The notes: generated by a model from the sequence alone, not told the origin. DNA of 64,000 nt from CAZTPJ01 sp964614515 (GCA_964614515.1 CAZTPJ010000006.1:1-64000), one strand, 5' to 3'. Positions 24,682 to 33,797 are shown, counted from the stretch's first letter. Made by a program: numbers and translations.

Positions 24682-25806
24682 CTATTCGTCAGATTCGGCG
24701 GCGTGGCGCAGCGAGAGAAAGGCTTCCTTCAATGGTTGATTCACCGCACTGTCGGGTTCACTCAGGACAAGGGCTTGATACGCGTCCAAGAACTGGATGC
24801 GGAGGCGGTGGAACAAATGAAGGAAATGACGGACGAAACCAACGCAATCCAGGACCACGATCTCGGCGCCGTTTGTCTGTTCGTACATCGCGGCGGCGTG
24901 TTCCGCGACCTGTTCCTCGATGACGTCGGTCGTGATGAAGACGTAGTTGTCGATGCGGGGCGTGCGCTCGACGATCTTCCGGAGGGCGTGATCGATGTCG
25001 TCCCGCGTGACCCGCTTTGACTTCATCTCATAGATCGTGCAAATCCGTTCATCGTTCGTAAGGCGGACTTCGACATCACCGCTTGCGCCCGTTTGCTCAT
25101 CGGCGGCGAGGTGGCCGCGCAGCGGCATGGCTTCCTCCCCAAGGCGCTTCGCGGCGGCCTGGTACGCCGCCGCGACGATCAGAACGGGGAGGCGGCTTGA
25201 GTGCTTGCACGCGAGATGTTGTCGAAGCAGCGTGACGATCTGTTCCGAGGCAAGGGGCAGCGCATCGTCGCCGTGTTTGAGCGCCGCGACAAGGGCGTCC
25301 ATGCGTTCTTGCTTCTCGTCTCGCACCAGCACCAGCACGCGCAACGTGTCAGTCAGGACTTGTTCCGCCGTCACGCGGTTCTTGGCGACATCGTCGAGCA
25401 GTCGCAGCGTGTCGTGGTAGACCTGGGGAGGGCGACCGACCAGGACAGTGCCTGTCGTGAGCATGGCGTCCTGATTGCGGAGGGCCGGCGTCAGAAACGC
25501 GGTGGTCGCATTGCACGGCAGGCGATGGGTCGTGATGAACCCGGTCAGGTACTGCTCGTCATAGGTTCGTCCGGAGAAGGAATCGTTGCCGCCGATTGCG
25601 GTGTAGGGCTTTCGGGGATCGACCTCGGGGCGATGCATCTTCGCCAACATGCACGACATGAGTAGACGAACCCCCGCACGATTGCGGAGGCAACGACATA
25701 TGTAGTCGATACGGCCCGACACGTCCTGGTCGTTGATGAGTGGAGTCTTTCCGAGACGGACGGCCTTGGCTAAGGTCGCGTCGAGGAGCTCGCGCGGCGA
25801 GGTCAC
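24682..25806 (-). CDS. SacI-family restriction endonuclease
   Basis: Translation from the GTG at 25806, which overlaps the methylase stop (GTGA) and has GGGAGG seven bases upstream, gives 374 residues. The sequence matches my memory of the SacI-like endonuclease family (RIDYICRCLRNRAGVRLLM, then KPYTAIGGNDSFSGRTYDE). A PD-(D/E)xK-type core is visible late in the protein: GDVEVRLTNDE followed by CTIYEMKSKRVTRDDID, with Asp, Glu and Lys in the right order. It would cut unmodified DNA at the site protected by the neighbouring methylase. SacI cuts GAGCTC, but the specificity here is untested. Confidence 0.75.
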   Translation of the reverse strand: MTSPRELLDATLAKAVRLGKTPLINDQDVSGRIDYICRCLRNRAGVRLLMSCMLAKMHRPEVDPRKPYTAIGGNDSFSGRTYDEQYLTGFITTHRLPCNATTAFLTPALRNQDAMLTTGTVLVGRPPQVYHDTLRLLDDVAKNRVTAEQVLTDTLRVLVLVRDEKQERMDALVAALKHGDDALPLASEQIVTLLRQHLACKHSSRLPVLIVAAAYQAAAKRLGEEAMPLRGHLAADEQTGASGDVEVRLTNDERICTIYEMKSKRVTRDDIDHALRKIVERTPRIDNYVFITTDVIEEQVAEHAAAMYEQTNGAEIVVLDCVGFVRHFLHLFHRLRIQFLDAYQALVLSEPDSAVNQPLKEAFLSLRHAAESDE

Positions 25807-26777
25807 TTGTGAGCCTCCCACAGAACATCCCCCCCCTCTAACTTGTCTGGGTCGTAGTTCACCCACAACACTTCGGCCCGCGTGTCCTTCGTGGAGTGAA
25901 TGGTCTTCTGCGGGCCGACGATCTTCCGCCATCGCGTCGTCGGGTACAGATGGTTGACGAGATCGCAGTCGTAGTTGGAAAACGCGACCATTCCCTTGGC
26001 GGCGTTGAGCGCGTCGGCGAGTTCGCGATGTTGTTCATCCGACATCTCGTGAACGTAAGCCTTGGAATCACCCCGCGTGTCATGCACATAGGGCGGATCG
26101 CAGTAGAACAGGGTTTCCTTCGAGTCGTACAAACGTACCACATCGACCGCCGGTCGATTCTCAATCTGCACGCGAAGCAGGCGTGCGCCAATATCCGGCA
26201 ACGCCTCGACCCCGCCGAGCCAGCGGCTCACGACGCCGCTCATGCCCGCGCGGCTTGTGTCCTTGCAGTTGGCCCAGCGTCCGATGCTCGCGGTTTGCGC
26301 GAGGCCCGTGCGCACCTGCCTCGCTCTGACATAGAAGCGTCGAGCCCGCTCGAACGGCGTCTGAGCCGGGTCAAGATCACACGCGATCGAAAATTCCTCG
26401 CGCGAGAACGGCGTAAGCGCGATCGCCTCGGCGAGCTTGTCCCGTTGCTCCCGAAGCACGCGAAAGAAGTTGCAGACTTCACCGTCAAGATCGTTGTACG
26501 TCTCGATCGGAGATGGGGCGCGATTCAACAGGACTGCGGCCGATCCTGCAAACGGCTCACAGTAGTGGTGACAAATGGGAAGGAGCGGCAGCAGCCAATC
26601 GAGGTGCGAGTACTTGCCCCCATACCAGCCGAAGGCGATCAGTTTTCGTTTCGTTTCAAGACGCGAAATCGGCGGCGGCTGGCCGCGTCTTGACGTTCTT
26701 ACGTCAAGCGACGCCAAGTCCGCATCGTCCTCGTTCAGGAGAGGCGTCGCCCGTATGGACCTTAGTCGCTTCGTCAT
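25803..26777 (-). CDS. DNA adenine methylase, Dam/D12 class (restriction-modification partner)
   Basis: The 324-residue protein has a D12-class N6-adenine methyltransferase core: LIAFGWYGGKYSHLDW (about residues 47-62), the SAM-binding motif CEPFAGSAAVLLNRA (about 76-90) and the catalytic motif DPPYVHDTRG (about 220). The N-terminal 45 residues are a basic extension. It precedes the SacI-like endonuclease gene with a 4-bp overlap, so the pair is a type II restriction-modification system with the methylase made first. A GTAGAT/ATCTAC inverted repeat upstream (26801-26827) may be a control site, but no controller gene is present. Confidence 0.88.
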   Translation of the reverse strand: MTKRLRSIRATPLLNEDDADLASLDVRTSRRGQPPPISRLETKRKLIAFGWYGGKYSHLDWLLPLLPICHHYCEPFAGSAAVLLNRAPSPIETYNDLDGEVCNFFRVLREQRDKLAEAIALTPFSREEFSIACDLDPAQTPFERARRFYVRARQVRTGLAQTASIGRWANCKDTSRAGMSGVVSRWLGGVEALPDIGARLLRVQIENRPAVDVVRLYDSKETLFYCDPPYVHDTRGDSKAYVHEMSDEQHRELADALNAAKGMVAFSNYDCDLVNHLYPTTRWRKIVGPQKTIHSTKDTRAEVLWVNYDPDKLEGGDVLWEAHK

Positions 26778-26850
26778 GTTTGAGTAGCCTGTGCGATGAG
26801 GTAGATCTGGTATCGTTGGCGAATCTACTTGAACTCAGTTGTAGATGTCG

Positions 26851-28014
26851 TCACAGCAGCGGGTTCTTCGCGCCCTCGTGATAGTCGCGGATCGGGCTCA
26901 TGTTGGGTTGAGGGTTCACGAGCACATCGCTGTAGAGTTCTTTGTCGGGGTCCGGCTCGGGGGACGCTTCGGCGAAGTCGATGGCCTCTTTGACCACCGT
27001 GCGGATGTCCTGCTGCATGGCCGTGAAGTCCTGCTCAGAAAGCGCGGGTTTGCCGTCTGAGTTCTTTCGTTCGTTGAGGAGATACGCGGCCAGTCGGTCG
27101 ATCGAGTCCTGCGACTTGTACTGCTCGACTTCATCCTTCGTGCGATACTTCTGCGGGTCCGACATGGAGTGCCCGAAGTAGCGGTAGGTCTTGAGATCGA
27201 CAAAGGCCGGGCGCTGCTGTTCGCGGGCGCGATCGACCACCGGTTTGAAGTCGTTGTAGAGATCGAGGATGTCAAAGCCGTCGATGATGTACCCGTCGAT
27301 GCCATAGGCGTCGGCCTTCTTGGTGAGGTCGTCGGCCATGGTCGTGCCGCGGGCGATGGAGGTGCCCATCGAGTATCCGTTGTTCTCGACGATGTAGATC
27401 ACCGGCAGGCCGAGCAGCCCGGCCAGGTTCATCGCTTCGTGCAGCGCGCCTTGATTGAGCGCCCCATCGCCGAGGTAACACAGCGAGACTTTCTTCTTCG
27501 GCTTGTCGCCGGCGCCGGGGTTGGGCAGCGGTTTGCCAAGGACTTCGAGTTCATACTTCGCGGCAAAGGCCAGACCCGCGCCCAGCGGCGTCTGTGCGCC
27601 CACGATCCCGTGCCCGCCAAAGAGCCAGTTCGGCTTGTCGAACATGTGCATCGACCCGCCCTTGCCCTTGGCGCACCCGGTGATCTTGCCGTACATCTCC
27701 GCCATGCACGCCCTGGGGTCCATCCCTCGCGCCAGCGCGTGACCGTGATCGCGATACGCGGTGACGATCGGATCATCCTTGTTCACGGCCGCGATCGTGC
27801 CAACACACGCGGCCTCTTGGCCGGTATACAGGTGGCAGAACCCACCGATCTTGGCCTGCTGATACGCCTGGGCCGTGCGGTTCTCAAACTCACGGATGAG
27901 CAGCATGTCGCGCAGCCACGAGATGATCGTGGCGTCGGGGAGTTTGTCGGTGAGGGGTCGCGGACGGCGTTGGCGTGCGGCCGTGGCGTCCGGTTTGGCG
28001 GAGACCTGGGTCAT
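26851..28014 (-). CDS. pdhA: Pyruvate dehydrogenase E1 component, alpha subunit
   Basis: The protein of 387 residues is the thiamine-diphosphate E1 alpha subunit of a 2-oxoacid dehydrogenase complex. It has RDMLLIREFENR near residue 40, GFCHLYTGQEA, GGSMHMFD, and the ThDP motif GDGALNQGALHEAMNLA ending in VIYIVENNGYSM; HSMSDPQKYR is the phosphorylation-loop region. The close match to PdhA-type sequences favours pyruvate over branched-chain substrates. No beta subunit, E2 or E3 is adjacent, which is unusual for this gene. The start ATG at 28014 has no ribosome binding site, but a TACACT box lies seven bases upstream, suggesting a leaderless mRNA. Confidence 0.9.
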   Translation of the reverse strand: MTQVSAKPDATAARQRRPRPLTDKLPDATIISWLRDMLLIREFENRTAQAYQQAKIGGFCHLYTGQEAACVGTIAAVNKDDPIVTAYRDHGHALARGMDPRACMAEMYGKITGCAKGKGGSMHMFDKPNWLFGGHGIVGAQTPLGAGLAFAAKYELEVLGKPLPNPGAGDKPKKKVSLCYLGDGALNQGALHEAMNLAGLLGLPVIYIVENNGYSMGTSIARGTTMADDLTKKADAYGIDGYIIDGFDILDLYNDFKPVVDRAREQQRPAFVDLKTYRYFGHSMSDPQKYRTKDEVEQYKSQDSIDRLAAYLLNERKNSDGKPALSEQDFTAMQQDIRTVVKEAIDFAEASPEPDPDKELYSDVLVNPQPNMSPIRDYHEGAKNPLL

Positions 28015-28021
28015 AATGGCA

Positions 28022-28027
28022 AGTGTA
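28022..28027 (-). promoter_or_regulatory. -10 box of pdhA, probably leaderless
   Basis: On the minus strand TACACT ends seven bases before the pdhA ATG, so transcription should begin at or next to the start codon. No Shine-Dalgarno sequence is present. Confidence 0.55.
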
Positions 28028-28099
28028 GGGGGTGCGGAAGTTGGGAGATTGTCGCGGTTGGCGGACGATGGCGTTGTGCGGGCGGGGGGTGGCGAATCC

Positions 28100-28131
28100 G
28101 CCATTTGGCTGGTATAATCTGGCCATATGGC
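28100..28131 (+). promoter_or_regulatory. Promoter-operator of the RES/Xre toxin-antitoxin operon
   Basis: An extended -10 (TGG then TATAAT at 28113-28118) lies 8 bp before the antitoxin ATG. It is bracketed by two 10-bp palindromes, GCCATTTGGC (28100-28109) and GCCATATGGC (28122-28131), centred 22 bp apart, about two helical turns. The second overlaps the start codon. This is a convincing autoregulatory operator for a DNA-binding antitoxin. Confidence 0.75.
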
Positions 28132-28573
28132 GGGACCACGATCGACAGCGCGGGTTCGCACGGCCACCGCACGCGGCCGGATGCTCGGTCTGGCCGGGGT
28201 CGATGCCGCACGTTTGGTACAGTTGGTCGAAGCGGGGTTCGCGTTCGCCCGGATCGAGTCGCTGCGCAAGGCGACGGGCCTGACGGTCGAGGAGATCGGG
28301 CGCTTCGCGCGGATTCCCGGGCGGACGATGACGCGCCGGCAGGCACAGGGGCGGTTGCAGGCCGATGAGTCAGATCGCGTGCTTCGCCTCGCGACGCTCT
28401 TCGAACTCGCGACGGAACTGTTCGAGGGTGACCGGGATGCGGCGAAGCGCTGGCTTGAAACGCCGCAGCCCGGGCTGGGCGGCGCGATTCCCCTCGAGTT
28501 CGCCGGAACGGAAGTCGGCGCACGCGAGGTTGAATCGCTGATCCAGCGCCTCGAGCACGGCGTGATCTCGTGA
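28127..28573 (+). CDS. Xre/MbcA/ParS-family antitoxin
   Basis: The 148-residue protein has an Xre-like helix-turn-helix part (about 45-85: ATGLTVEEIGRFARIPGRT) and the C-terminal MbcA/ParS (DUF2384) toxin-binding domain (about 90-148: RLATLFELATELFEGDRDAA, with KRWLETPQPGLGGAIPLEF). It should neutralise the RES toxin encoded next and repress the operon through the paired palindromes over its own promoter. Its mRNA is predicted to be leaderless, because the -10 is 8 bp from the ATG. Stop and toxin start overlap (TGATG). Confidence 0.88.
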   Translation: MAGPRSTARVRTATARGRMLGLAGVDAARLVQLVEAGFAFARIESLRKATGLTVEEIGRFARIPGRTMTRRQAQGRLQADESDRVLRLATLFELATELFEGDRDAAKRWLETPQPGLGGAIPLEFAGTEVGAREVESLIQRLEHGVIS

Positions 28574-29046
28574 TGATCTCGGCATGGCGCATCGTCAAGG
28601 CGAAATACGCCAGCGATGCCTTCAGCGGCGAGGGCGCGCGGCTCGCCGGAGGGCGATGGAACTCGCCGGGCGTTCGCGTCGTGTATGCCGCGGCCACGGC
28701 CTCACTGGCGATGCTCGAAATGCTCGTCCACCTGCAATCGCACGAGGTGATGGGCGCGTATGTCATCATCGACGTGCGCTTCGACGAGTCGATCGTCGAG
28801 ACCATCGAGGCCAGCGCGCTGCCGCGAACGTGGAAGCGATCACCCGCGCCGCCATCGCTACGCCGAATCGGCGATGCGTGGGTGCGACAACGGCGCAGCG
28901 CGGTTCTGGCCGTGCCCAGCGCGGTGGTGCCTGCCGAGCGAATCTACATCCTCAACCCGGCGCACGCGGGGTTTGCGACGGTTGAGATCGGACGGCCGCA
29001 ACCTGTGAAGTTTGATGCAAGATTGCTCAAGAGTGCCGAGACATGA
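28573..29046 (+). CDS. RES-domain toxin (NAD+-targeting)
   Basis: The 157-residue protein starts at the ATG at 28573; a GTG directly before it is an alternative. RES-domain features are all present: an early GARLAGGRWNSPG with the conserved Arg, the Glu in LAMLEMLVHLQ, and the Ser in RRSAVLAVPSAVV. RES toxins of the MbcT type consume NAD+ and stop growth when the antitoxin is lost. It overlaps the antitoxin gene by one base. No frameshift or stop is seen and the key residues are intact, so the pair is probably functional. Confidence 0.9.
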   Translation: MISAWRIVKAKYASDAFSGEGARLAGGRWNSPGVRVVYAAATASLAMLEMLVHLQSHEVMGAYVIIDVRFDESIVETIEASALPRTWKRSPAPPSLRRIGDAWVRQRRSAVLAVPSAVVPAERIYILNPAHAGFATVEIGRPQPVKFDARLLKSAET

Positions 29047-29089
29047 TGGGGACGATCGACCAATGCTCGGCTCCGTGAGCAGGACCACG

Positions 29090-29181
29090 GTGTGCCATGG
29101 CCATCGCTCTGGATGGCCATGTCGTAGTTCCGAAGCGTTCGACGCGAATCGTGGCCACGTCGAACCGTCGCCACGGCACAC
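29090..29181. other. Nested inverted repeats between convergent genes
   Basis: The outer arms GTGTGCCATGG (29090-29100) and CCACGGCACAC (29171-29181) pair with one mismatch. Two inner hairpins sit inside: ATGGCCAT at 29097 with ATGGCCAT at 29113, and GTTCGACG (29137-29144) with CGTCGAAC (29158-29165). A small CACACG/CGTGTG stem follows at about 29177-29194. It may be a two-way terminator, a structured RNA or a mobile palindromic unit. Confidence 0.5.
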
Positions 29182-29195
29182 GACTTGACGTGTGC

Positions 29196-31730
29196 TTACG
29201 GACACCCCGCGCTGAAGGCGTTGCCAAAGCAGAGGAAGTCGAAGACATCGCACACGCCACGGCCGGTGGTGGTGTCGCAGTCGCAGGCGTAGGGATCGCC
29301 GGCGTGGAACTTGTTGCCGAAGCAGAGGAAGTCGAAGATGTCTAGGAGTCCGGGGCCGGTTGTTGGATCGCAATCGGGATAACAAGGACGACAACGTCGC
29401 TGGGCGAAGTGGCTCGATCGGGTCGCGCCAGCGCTCCAGAACCAGCCTCCTATGAAGAGTGTCGGTTCTTCATGCCATCCAGAGCCAAGGTCGAGCGGAA
29501 GGAGTGAGTTGACCGAACCGTAGGTTCCTCCTCCCAGTTCCTCCCATCGATCGCCATTCCAACGCGCGAGCCCTCTCACGGGTGTGGATCCCGAATTGGA
29601 GTAGTGTCCGCCGGCGATGAGGGATCGTCCGCTACCGCTGTCGTAGTCGCTCAGTGCATGCACGAAATACGCGCCGAAGCCAGATCCAACCGGCGACCAT
29701 CCACCGCCATCCCACCGCGCCACGCGAAGGGCCTCACCTGTTCCCGCGACGGTGAAGTCTCCGCCGGCAAACAACGCGCCGTCGTATACGTGCAACGCTC
29801 GAACTCTGCCGTTCAGACCCGCGCCGAGCGGTGACCAGGCACCCCCGTCCCACATCGCAATTCGGTTGAGCAGCGGGGAACCGGAAGCGCCGAAGTCGCC
29901 GCCGGCCACAAGCCGATCTTGGTACACGGCGAGTGCGTGGACCTTCGCATTAATGGTCGTGCCCAAAGGAAGCCACTCCGAACCGTCCCAAAACGCGACA
30001 AACCGCGCAGCACCAGTCTGGAAGTCGCCACCTGCGACCATGCCGATGGGCTGCGGACCCGGCCCATCGGGATCAAACGGGATCAGCGCCAGGACTTCCG
30101 CAAAACTTCCTGGATTGCCAAGCCCGACTCCCATCGCTGACCAAGACTCACCATCCCATTGAGCAACGTTCGTCGCCGAAAGTTCATCTGCGGTCTGAAA
30201 CCGTCCTCCGACGATGAGCCGAGGAACGCCCGCACCGGAGAGTACGGCCAGAGCATTGACTTTGGGATCGACATCGCCGCTAACGCCGCCGACTCCGGAT
30301 CCAAGAGGGCTCCAGCCCGCGCCGTCCCATTGCGCGATGTGTCTTGCGGAAACTCCGCCGGCCGCGATGAACGCACCAGCGGCGATCACTCGCGGGGCTG
30401 TTGTTCCTGGCGCTTGGTAGAGGGCGGTCGCCAAGACCGCAGACTCCATGCCGTGAGCCAATCCTGGCGTGTGCTCAGACCCGGTCCCACGCCACGATTG
30501 GCCATCCCAAGCTGCGATGCTGCGAATCACTCGTCCGTCGACGGATGTCAAACCACCTGAGACATACAGGCTGGCGCGTCCGGGGCCGGCGAAGTGGTCT
30601 TCGAAAACCTTCGCGTCGTACACCAGGCCCGTCGTCGGCGCGCCCGGCACCGGTTCCCACTGCCCGTTTTTCCAGCGGGCGACGCGGCCCAAGGGTTGCG
30701 ATCCGGAAGCATTGAACCCGCCGACGGCGTAGAGCACGGGGAGTTCAGGTCCAGACCCATCCTCGTCAAACACGACAAGTTCGGTGACGGTGGCCCCCCC
30801 TGTAGCGCCGATTAGGCCGTCACCCAAGGCGTGCCATGCCACGCCATCCCATCTCGCGACATTGATCGCTGGCACTCCGCCCGCCGAGGTAAACGCTCGA
30901 CCCCCGACATACAACGATGGGGGGATCGGTCCACCTGCATCCTCATCAAACCACACCATCGTGCTTAGAATTCCGTCGCCGAGCCAGCCGAGGTGCGACC
31001 AGGTTTGGCCGTCCCAGACCACGACTGGCCCTACTGGACCGGACGTTGAAGCGCGGAGGCTGTCCCCGGCAGCGTACAAGCGTGCCTCGGGGTGTCCGGG
31101 TGCTCCTGCGTCCACTCCAAGAACCGTCCAAACCCGACCTTCCAGCCCGAACCCAATTGCCGACCATTGCGCGCCATTCCACGCCGCGATCGCCTTGGCT
31201 GGCGCGCCGCCGGCCTGGGAAAAGAACCCTCCTGCGATCAGTTGCCGCAACTGCGGTCCCGAGCCGTCAGGATCGAACGTGGTTACGCTGGTGACAGACT
31301 GGTTCATGCCCGAACCCAGAGAAGACATCGTCGTTCCATTCCACTGAGCAATGTAGTTCGCCTGAAGTGAGCCATACACTGGGGAATACGACCCGATAAC
31401 CAGCACCGGAGGAGTCCCGCCTGGACCGTCGCGATCCCACGATACGGCTTGCACCCGATCGAGAAAGAAATCCCACGTCGGCCACCACTTCGACCCGTCC
31501 CACTTTCCAGCGTTACGAATGAACCCGCCGACACCGGTTGCCTCGAACGAGCCAAACGCGTGCAACGCATTTCCTTGACTGTCTTCATGAACAGCGAGGT
31601 AATATGCGTTGCCGACGAGAGCGGGAGGTGCAAACTGGGTTGACCACTCCAAATGACACTGGGCCATCGCGTATCCGGCGCAAAGTCCGACGGCTGCGGT
31701 CACCCCAACGACAATCTGGGTTGCGTGCAT
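29196..31730 (-). CDS. Secreted beta-propeller-like protein with C-terminal GC-type dockerin/EF-hand module
   Basis: The start ATG at 31730 has GGAGG just upstream and gives 844 residues. A signal peptide (IVVGVTAAVGLCAGYAMAQ) is followed by many copies of a roughly 55-residue unit (WDGxxWxxLGxG followed by LxVGGxF), typical of beta-propeller or kelch-like repeats. The C-terminal ~65 residues have two Asp-rich loops with DIFDFLCFGN and DVFDFLCFGN, ending in SAGCP. This is the GC-type dockerin-like module seen in Phycisphaerae. The protein is exported and probably attached to the cell surface or to a matrix partner through this module. It has its own promoter, divergent from the amidohydrolase gene. 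Confidence 0.85.
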   Translation of the reverse strand: MHATQIVVGVTAAVGLCAGYAMAQCHLEWSTQFAPPALVGNAYYLAVHEDSQGNALHAFGSFEATGVGGFIRNAGKWDGSKWWPTWDFFLDRVQAVSWDRDGPGGTPPVLVIGSYSPVYGSLQANYIAQWNGTTMSSLGSGMNQSVTSVTTFDPDGSGPQLRQLIAGGFFSQAGGAPAKAIAAWNGAQWSAIGFGLEGRVWTVLGVDAGAPGHPEARLYAAGDSLRASTSGPVGPVVVWDGQTWSHLGWLGDGILSTMVWFDEDAGGPIPPSLYVGGRAFTSAGGVPAINVARWDGVAWHALGDGLIGATGGATVTELVVFDEDGSGPELPVLYAVGGFNASGSQPLGRVARWKNGQWEPVPGAPTTGLVYDAKVFEDHFAGPGRASLYVSGGLTSVDGRVIRSIAAWDGQSWRGTGSEHTPGLAHGMESAVLATALYQAPGTTAPRVIAAGAFIAAGGVSARHIAQWDGAGWSPLGSGVGGVSGDVDPKVNALAVLSGAGVPRLIVGGRFQTADELSATNVAQWDGESWSAMGVGLGNPGSFAEVLALIPFDPDGPGPQPIGMVAGGDFQTGAARFVAFWDGSEWLPLGTTINAKVHALAVYQDRLVAGGDFGASGSPLLNRIAMWDGGAWSPLGAGLNGRVRALHVYDGALFAGGDFTVAGTGEALRVARWDGGGWSPVGSGFGAYFVHALSDYDSGSGRSLIAGGHYSNSGSTPVRGLARWNGDRWEELGGGTYGSVNSLLPLDLGSGWHEEPTLFIGGWFWSAGATRSSHFAQRRCRPCYPDCDPTTGPGLLDIFDFLCFGNKFHAGDPYACDCDTTTGRGVCDVFDFLCFGNAFSAGCP

Positions 31731-31814
31731 AAGACCTCCACACTTCGTGCGCGATGCCAATCTCGACAGTTGCTCGTGGACTAGTACATCCGAGCTTCGT
31801 TTAGGACTGGTTCT

Positions 31815-31843
31815 ATGATCGCCGAAATCCCGGGTTCTGTCAA
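31815..31843 (-). promoter_or_regulatory. Promoter of the propeller-dockerin gene
   Basis: On the minus strand a consensus -35 TTGACA (31843-31838) is followed after 17 bp by GATCAT (31820-31815), four of six matches to TATAAT. About 85 bp separate it from the ATG. Confidence 0.5.
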
Positions 31844-31998
31844 GGGCGCGCTGCATTGATCCGTTGCGTGATTTTGAAGGCGTGGCCATTCCGACAGCCA
31901 TGCTCACGTCCCGAGTCGGCTTTGAGACTCGTGCCGCATCCCCTCTCCGCCCCGGCCATACCTCGCCTCGTCCGGTATCATCCCTGCGGAGGTGTGCC

Positions 31999-33660
31999 AT
32001 GCGTCTGATCTCCCTGATCGTTGGGTTCCTGGTGATGGCCCTGTCCGCCCTCGCCCAGCCCGCCGACACCATCTACCACTCCGGCAACATCTACACCATG
32101 GACCCCGCTCGCCCGCGGGCGGAGGCGGTGGCGATGTGGGGGAGTCGCATCGCGGCCGTGGGGTCTGATACGGAGGTTCTCGCGTTCGCGGGTCCGCTGA
32201 CGCAGCGTGTCGATCTTCAGGGTCGGACGGTGCTGCCGGGGCTGATCGACTCGCATGGGCACATGCACGGGCTTGGGCTGTTCGGCCTGGGGCGGATTGA
32301 TCTGAGTCGCGCGGGCGGGCTGGATGAGGTCGTTCGCACGGTGCGGGCGAAGGCGGATACGGCCGTGGCGGGCGAGTGGATCCTCGGCGGGCGATGGGAC
32401 CACGAGAGTTGGCCGTCGAAGACGCTGCCGCGCCATGAGGAACTGTCAGCGGCGACGCCGGAACATCCGGTGTGGCTGCGGCGTGTGGATGGTCACGCGG
32501 GTCTGGCGAATGCGGCGGCGATGCGTCTCGCGGGGATCACGGCCGAGACGCCAAGTCCGGCCGGCGGCGAGATCATCAAGGATGACCTCGGCCGTCCGAC
32601 GGGCGTGCTCGTGGACAACGCGATGCGCCTGGTCGAGCGTGTGATCACCACCGCGACGCACGATCCGGAAGAAGTGATCCTCAAGGCACAGGAGATGTGC
32701 CTGAGCATGGGGCTGACGGGCGTTCACGATGCGGGCGTGTCGCCCGCCGAGATCGAGGTGTATCGAAAGTTGGAGGCCGACGGCCGTCTGAAGATCCGCA
32801 TCTACGCGATGGTCTCGGCCCCGTATGCGATGCGCTGGTTCACCGAGAACGGCCCCACGGCCGGGGATCGCTTGACTGTGCGATCGGCGAAGTTGTACGT
32901 CGATGGTGCGATGGGTTCGCGCGGGGCGTGGTTGCTCGAGCCGTATGCGGATCGGCCGGTGGATTCGGAAGGCAAGGCGTACGCGGGCCTGGCCGTGATG
33001 GAGCCGGAGCGGATTCAGGAGATGGCCGAGCACGCGTTGGCGTTTGGGTATCAGGTATGTACGCACGCGATCGGGGATCGCGGGAATCGCGAGGTTCTCG
33101 ATGCGTATGCGCGGGCGCTGTTGCGGTATCCCAATGACGATCATCGCTTCCGCATCGAACACGCGCAGTTGCTGAATCTCGCGGACATTCCGCGATTCGC
33201 GGCGATGGGCGTGATTCCATCCATGCAGCCGACACACTGCACATCAGACATGCGTTGGGTTGAGGCGCGCGTGGGCGCGGATCGCGCGAAGGGCGCGTAT
33301 GCGTGGGCCGCGCTCTTGCGAAGCGGCGCACGAATCGCGGGTGGGAGCGACTTTCCCGTTGAATCGCACAATCCGTTTTTGGGGCTGTATGCGGCCGTGA
33401 CGCGGCAGGATCTATCGGGCGCACCCGCGGGCGGCTGGATGGCGTCGGAGCGCATGACGCGCGAGGAGGCGCTTCGCAGCATGACGATTGATGCGGCTTT
33501 TGCGGCGTTTTGTGAGGATTCGCGCGGCGTGCTGCGCGCGGGGATGCTCGCGGACTTCATCGTGATCGATCGTGATGTGATGGTGTGCGAGGCGCGGGAG
33601 ATGGCCGATGCGCAGGTGGTGACGACGGTGATCGGGGGCGAAGTTGTGCATGAACGATGA
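31999..33660 (+). CDS. Exported YtcJ-type amidohydrolase
   Basis: The ATG at 31999 has GGAGG six bases upstream and gives 553 residues with a signal peptide (LISLIVGFLVMALSALAQ). The amidohydrolase core is intact: the first metal pair in LPGLIDSHGHMHGLG, then HAIGDRGNREVLDAY and RIEHAQLL around residues 350-390, and GGSDFPVESHNPFLGLYAA near 455. This is the YtcJ/AepA subgroup (amidohydrolase family 3), periplasmic here. The substrate is unknown; relatives act on amides or cyclic amides. A TATCAT -10 at 31976-31981 gives a very short leader. Confidence 0.85.
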   Translation: MRLISLIVGFLVMALSALAQPADTIYHSGNIYTMDPARPRAEAVAMWGSRIAAVGSDTEVLAFAGPLTQRVDLQGRTVLPGLIDSHGHMHGLGLFGLGRIDLSRAGGLDEVVRTVRAKADTAVAGEWILGGRWDHESWPSKTLPRHEELSAATPEHPVWLRRVDGHAGLANAAAMRLAGITAETPSPAGGEIIKDDLGRPTGVLVDNAMRLVERVITTATHDPEEVILKAQEMCLSMGLTGVHDAGVSPAEIEVYRKLEADGRLKIRIYAMVSAPYAMRWFTENGPTAGDRLTVRSAKLYVDGAMGSRGAWLLEPYADRPVDSEGKAYAGLAVMEPERIQEMAEHALAFGYQVCTHAIGDRGNREVLDAYARALLRYPNDDHRFRIEHAQLLNLADIPRFAAMGVIPSMQPTHCTSDMRWVEARVGADRAKGAYAWAALLRSGARIAGGSDFPVESHNPFLGLYAAVTRQDLSGAPAGGWMASERMTREEALRSMTIDAAFAAFCEDSRGVLRAGMLADFIVIDRDVMVCEAREMADAQVVTTVIGGEVVHER

Positions 33661-33797
33661 ACAGAACGCGCTGGTAGCCCGATAACACACTATGCTTTTG
33701 TGTGTTTTGCATGACAGAATGGGCAATATACAGGGGGAATCCGGCAGGAATGGCCCTGAGACCGCAAAAAAGGGAGTGTGAGGGTGGCCGCAGGGGC

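Noticed and set aside
26801..26847. GTAGAT/ATCTAC repeats upstream of the DNA methylase as a controller (C-protein) box
   Set aside because: The arms are only 6 bp, one copy lies inside pdhA, and no C-protein gene exists in the operon. Evidence too weak for a separate feature.
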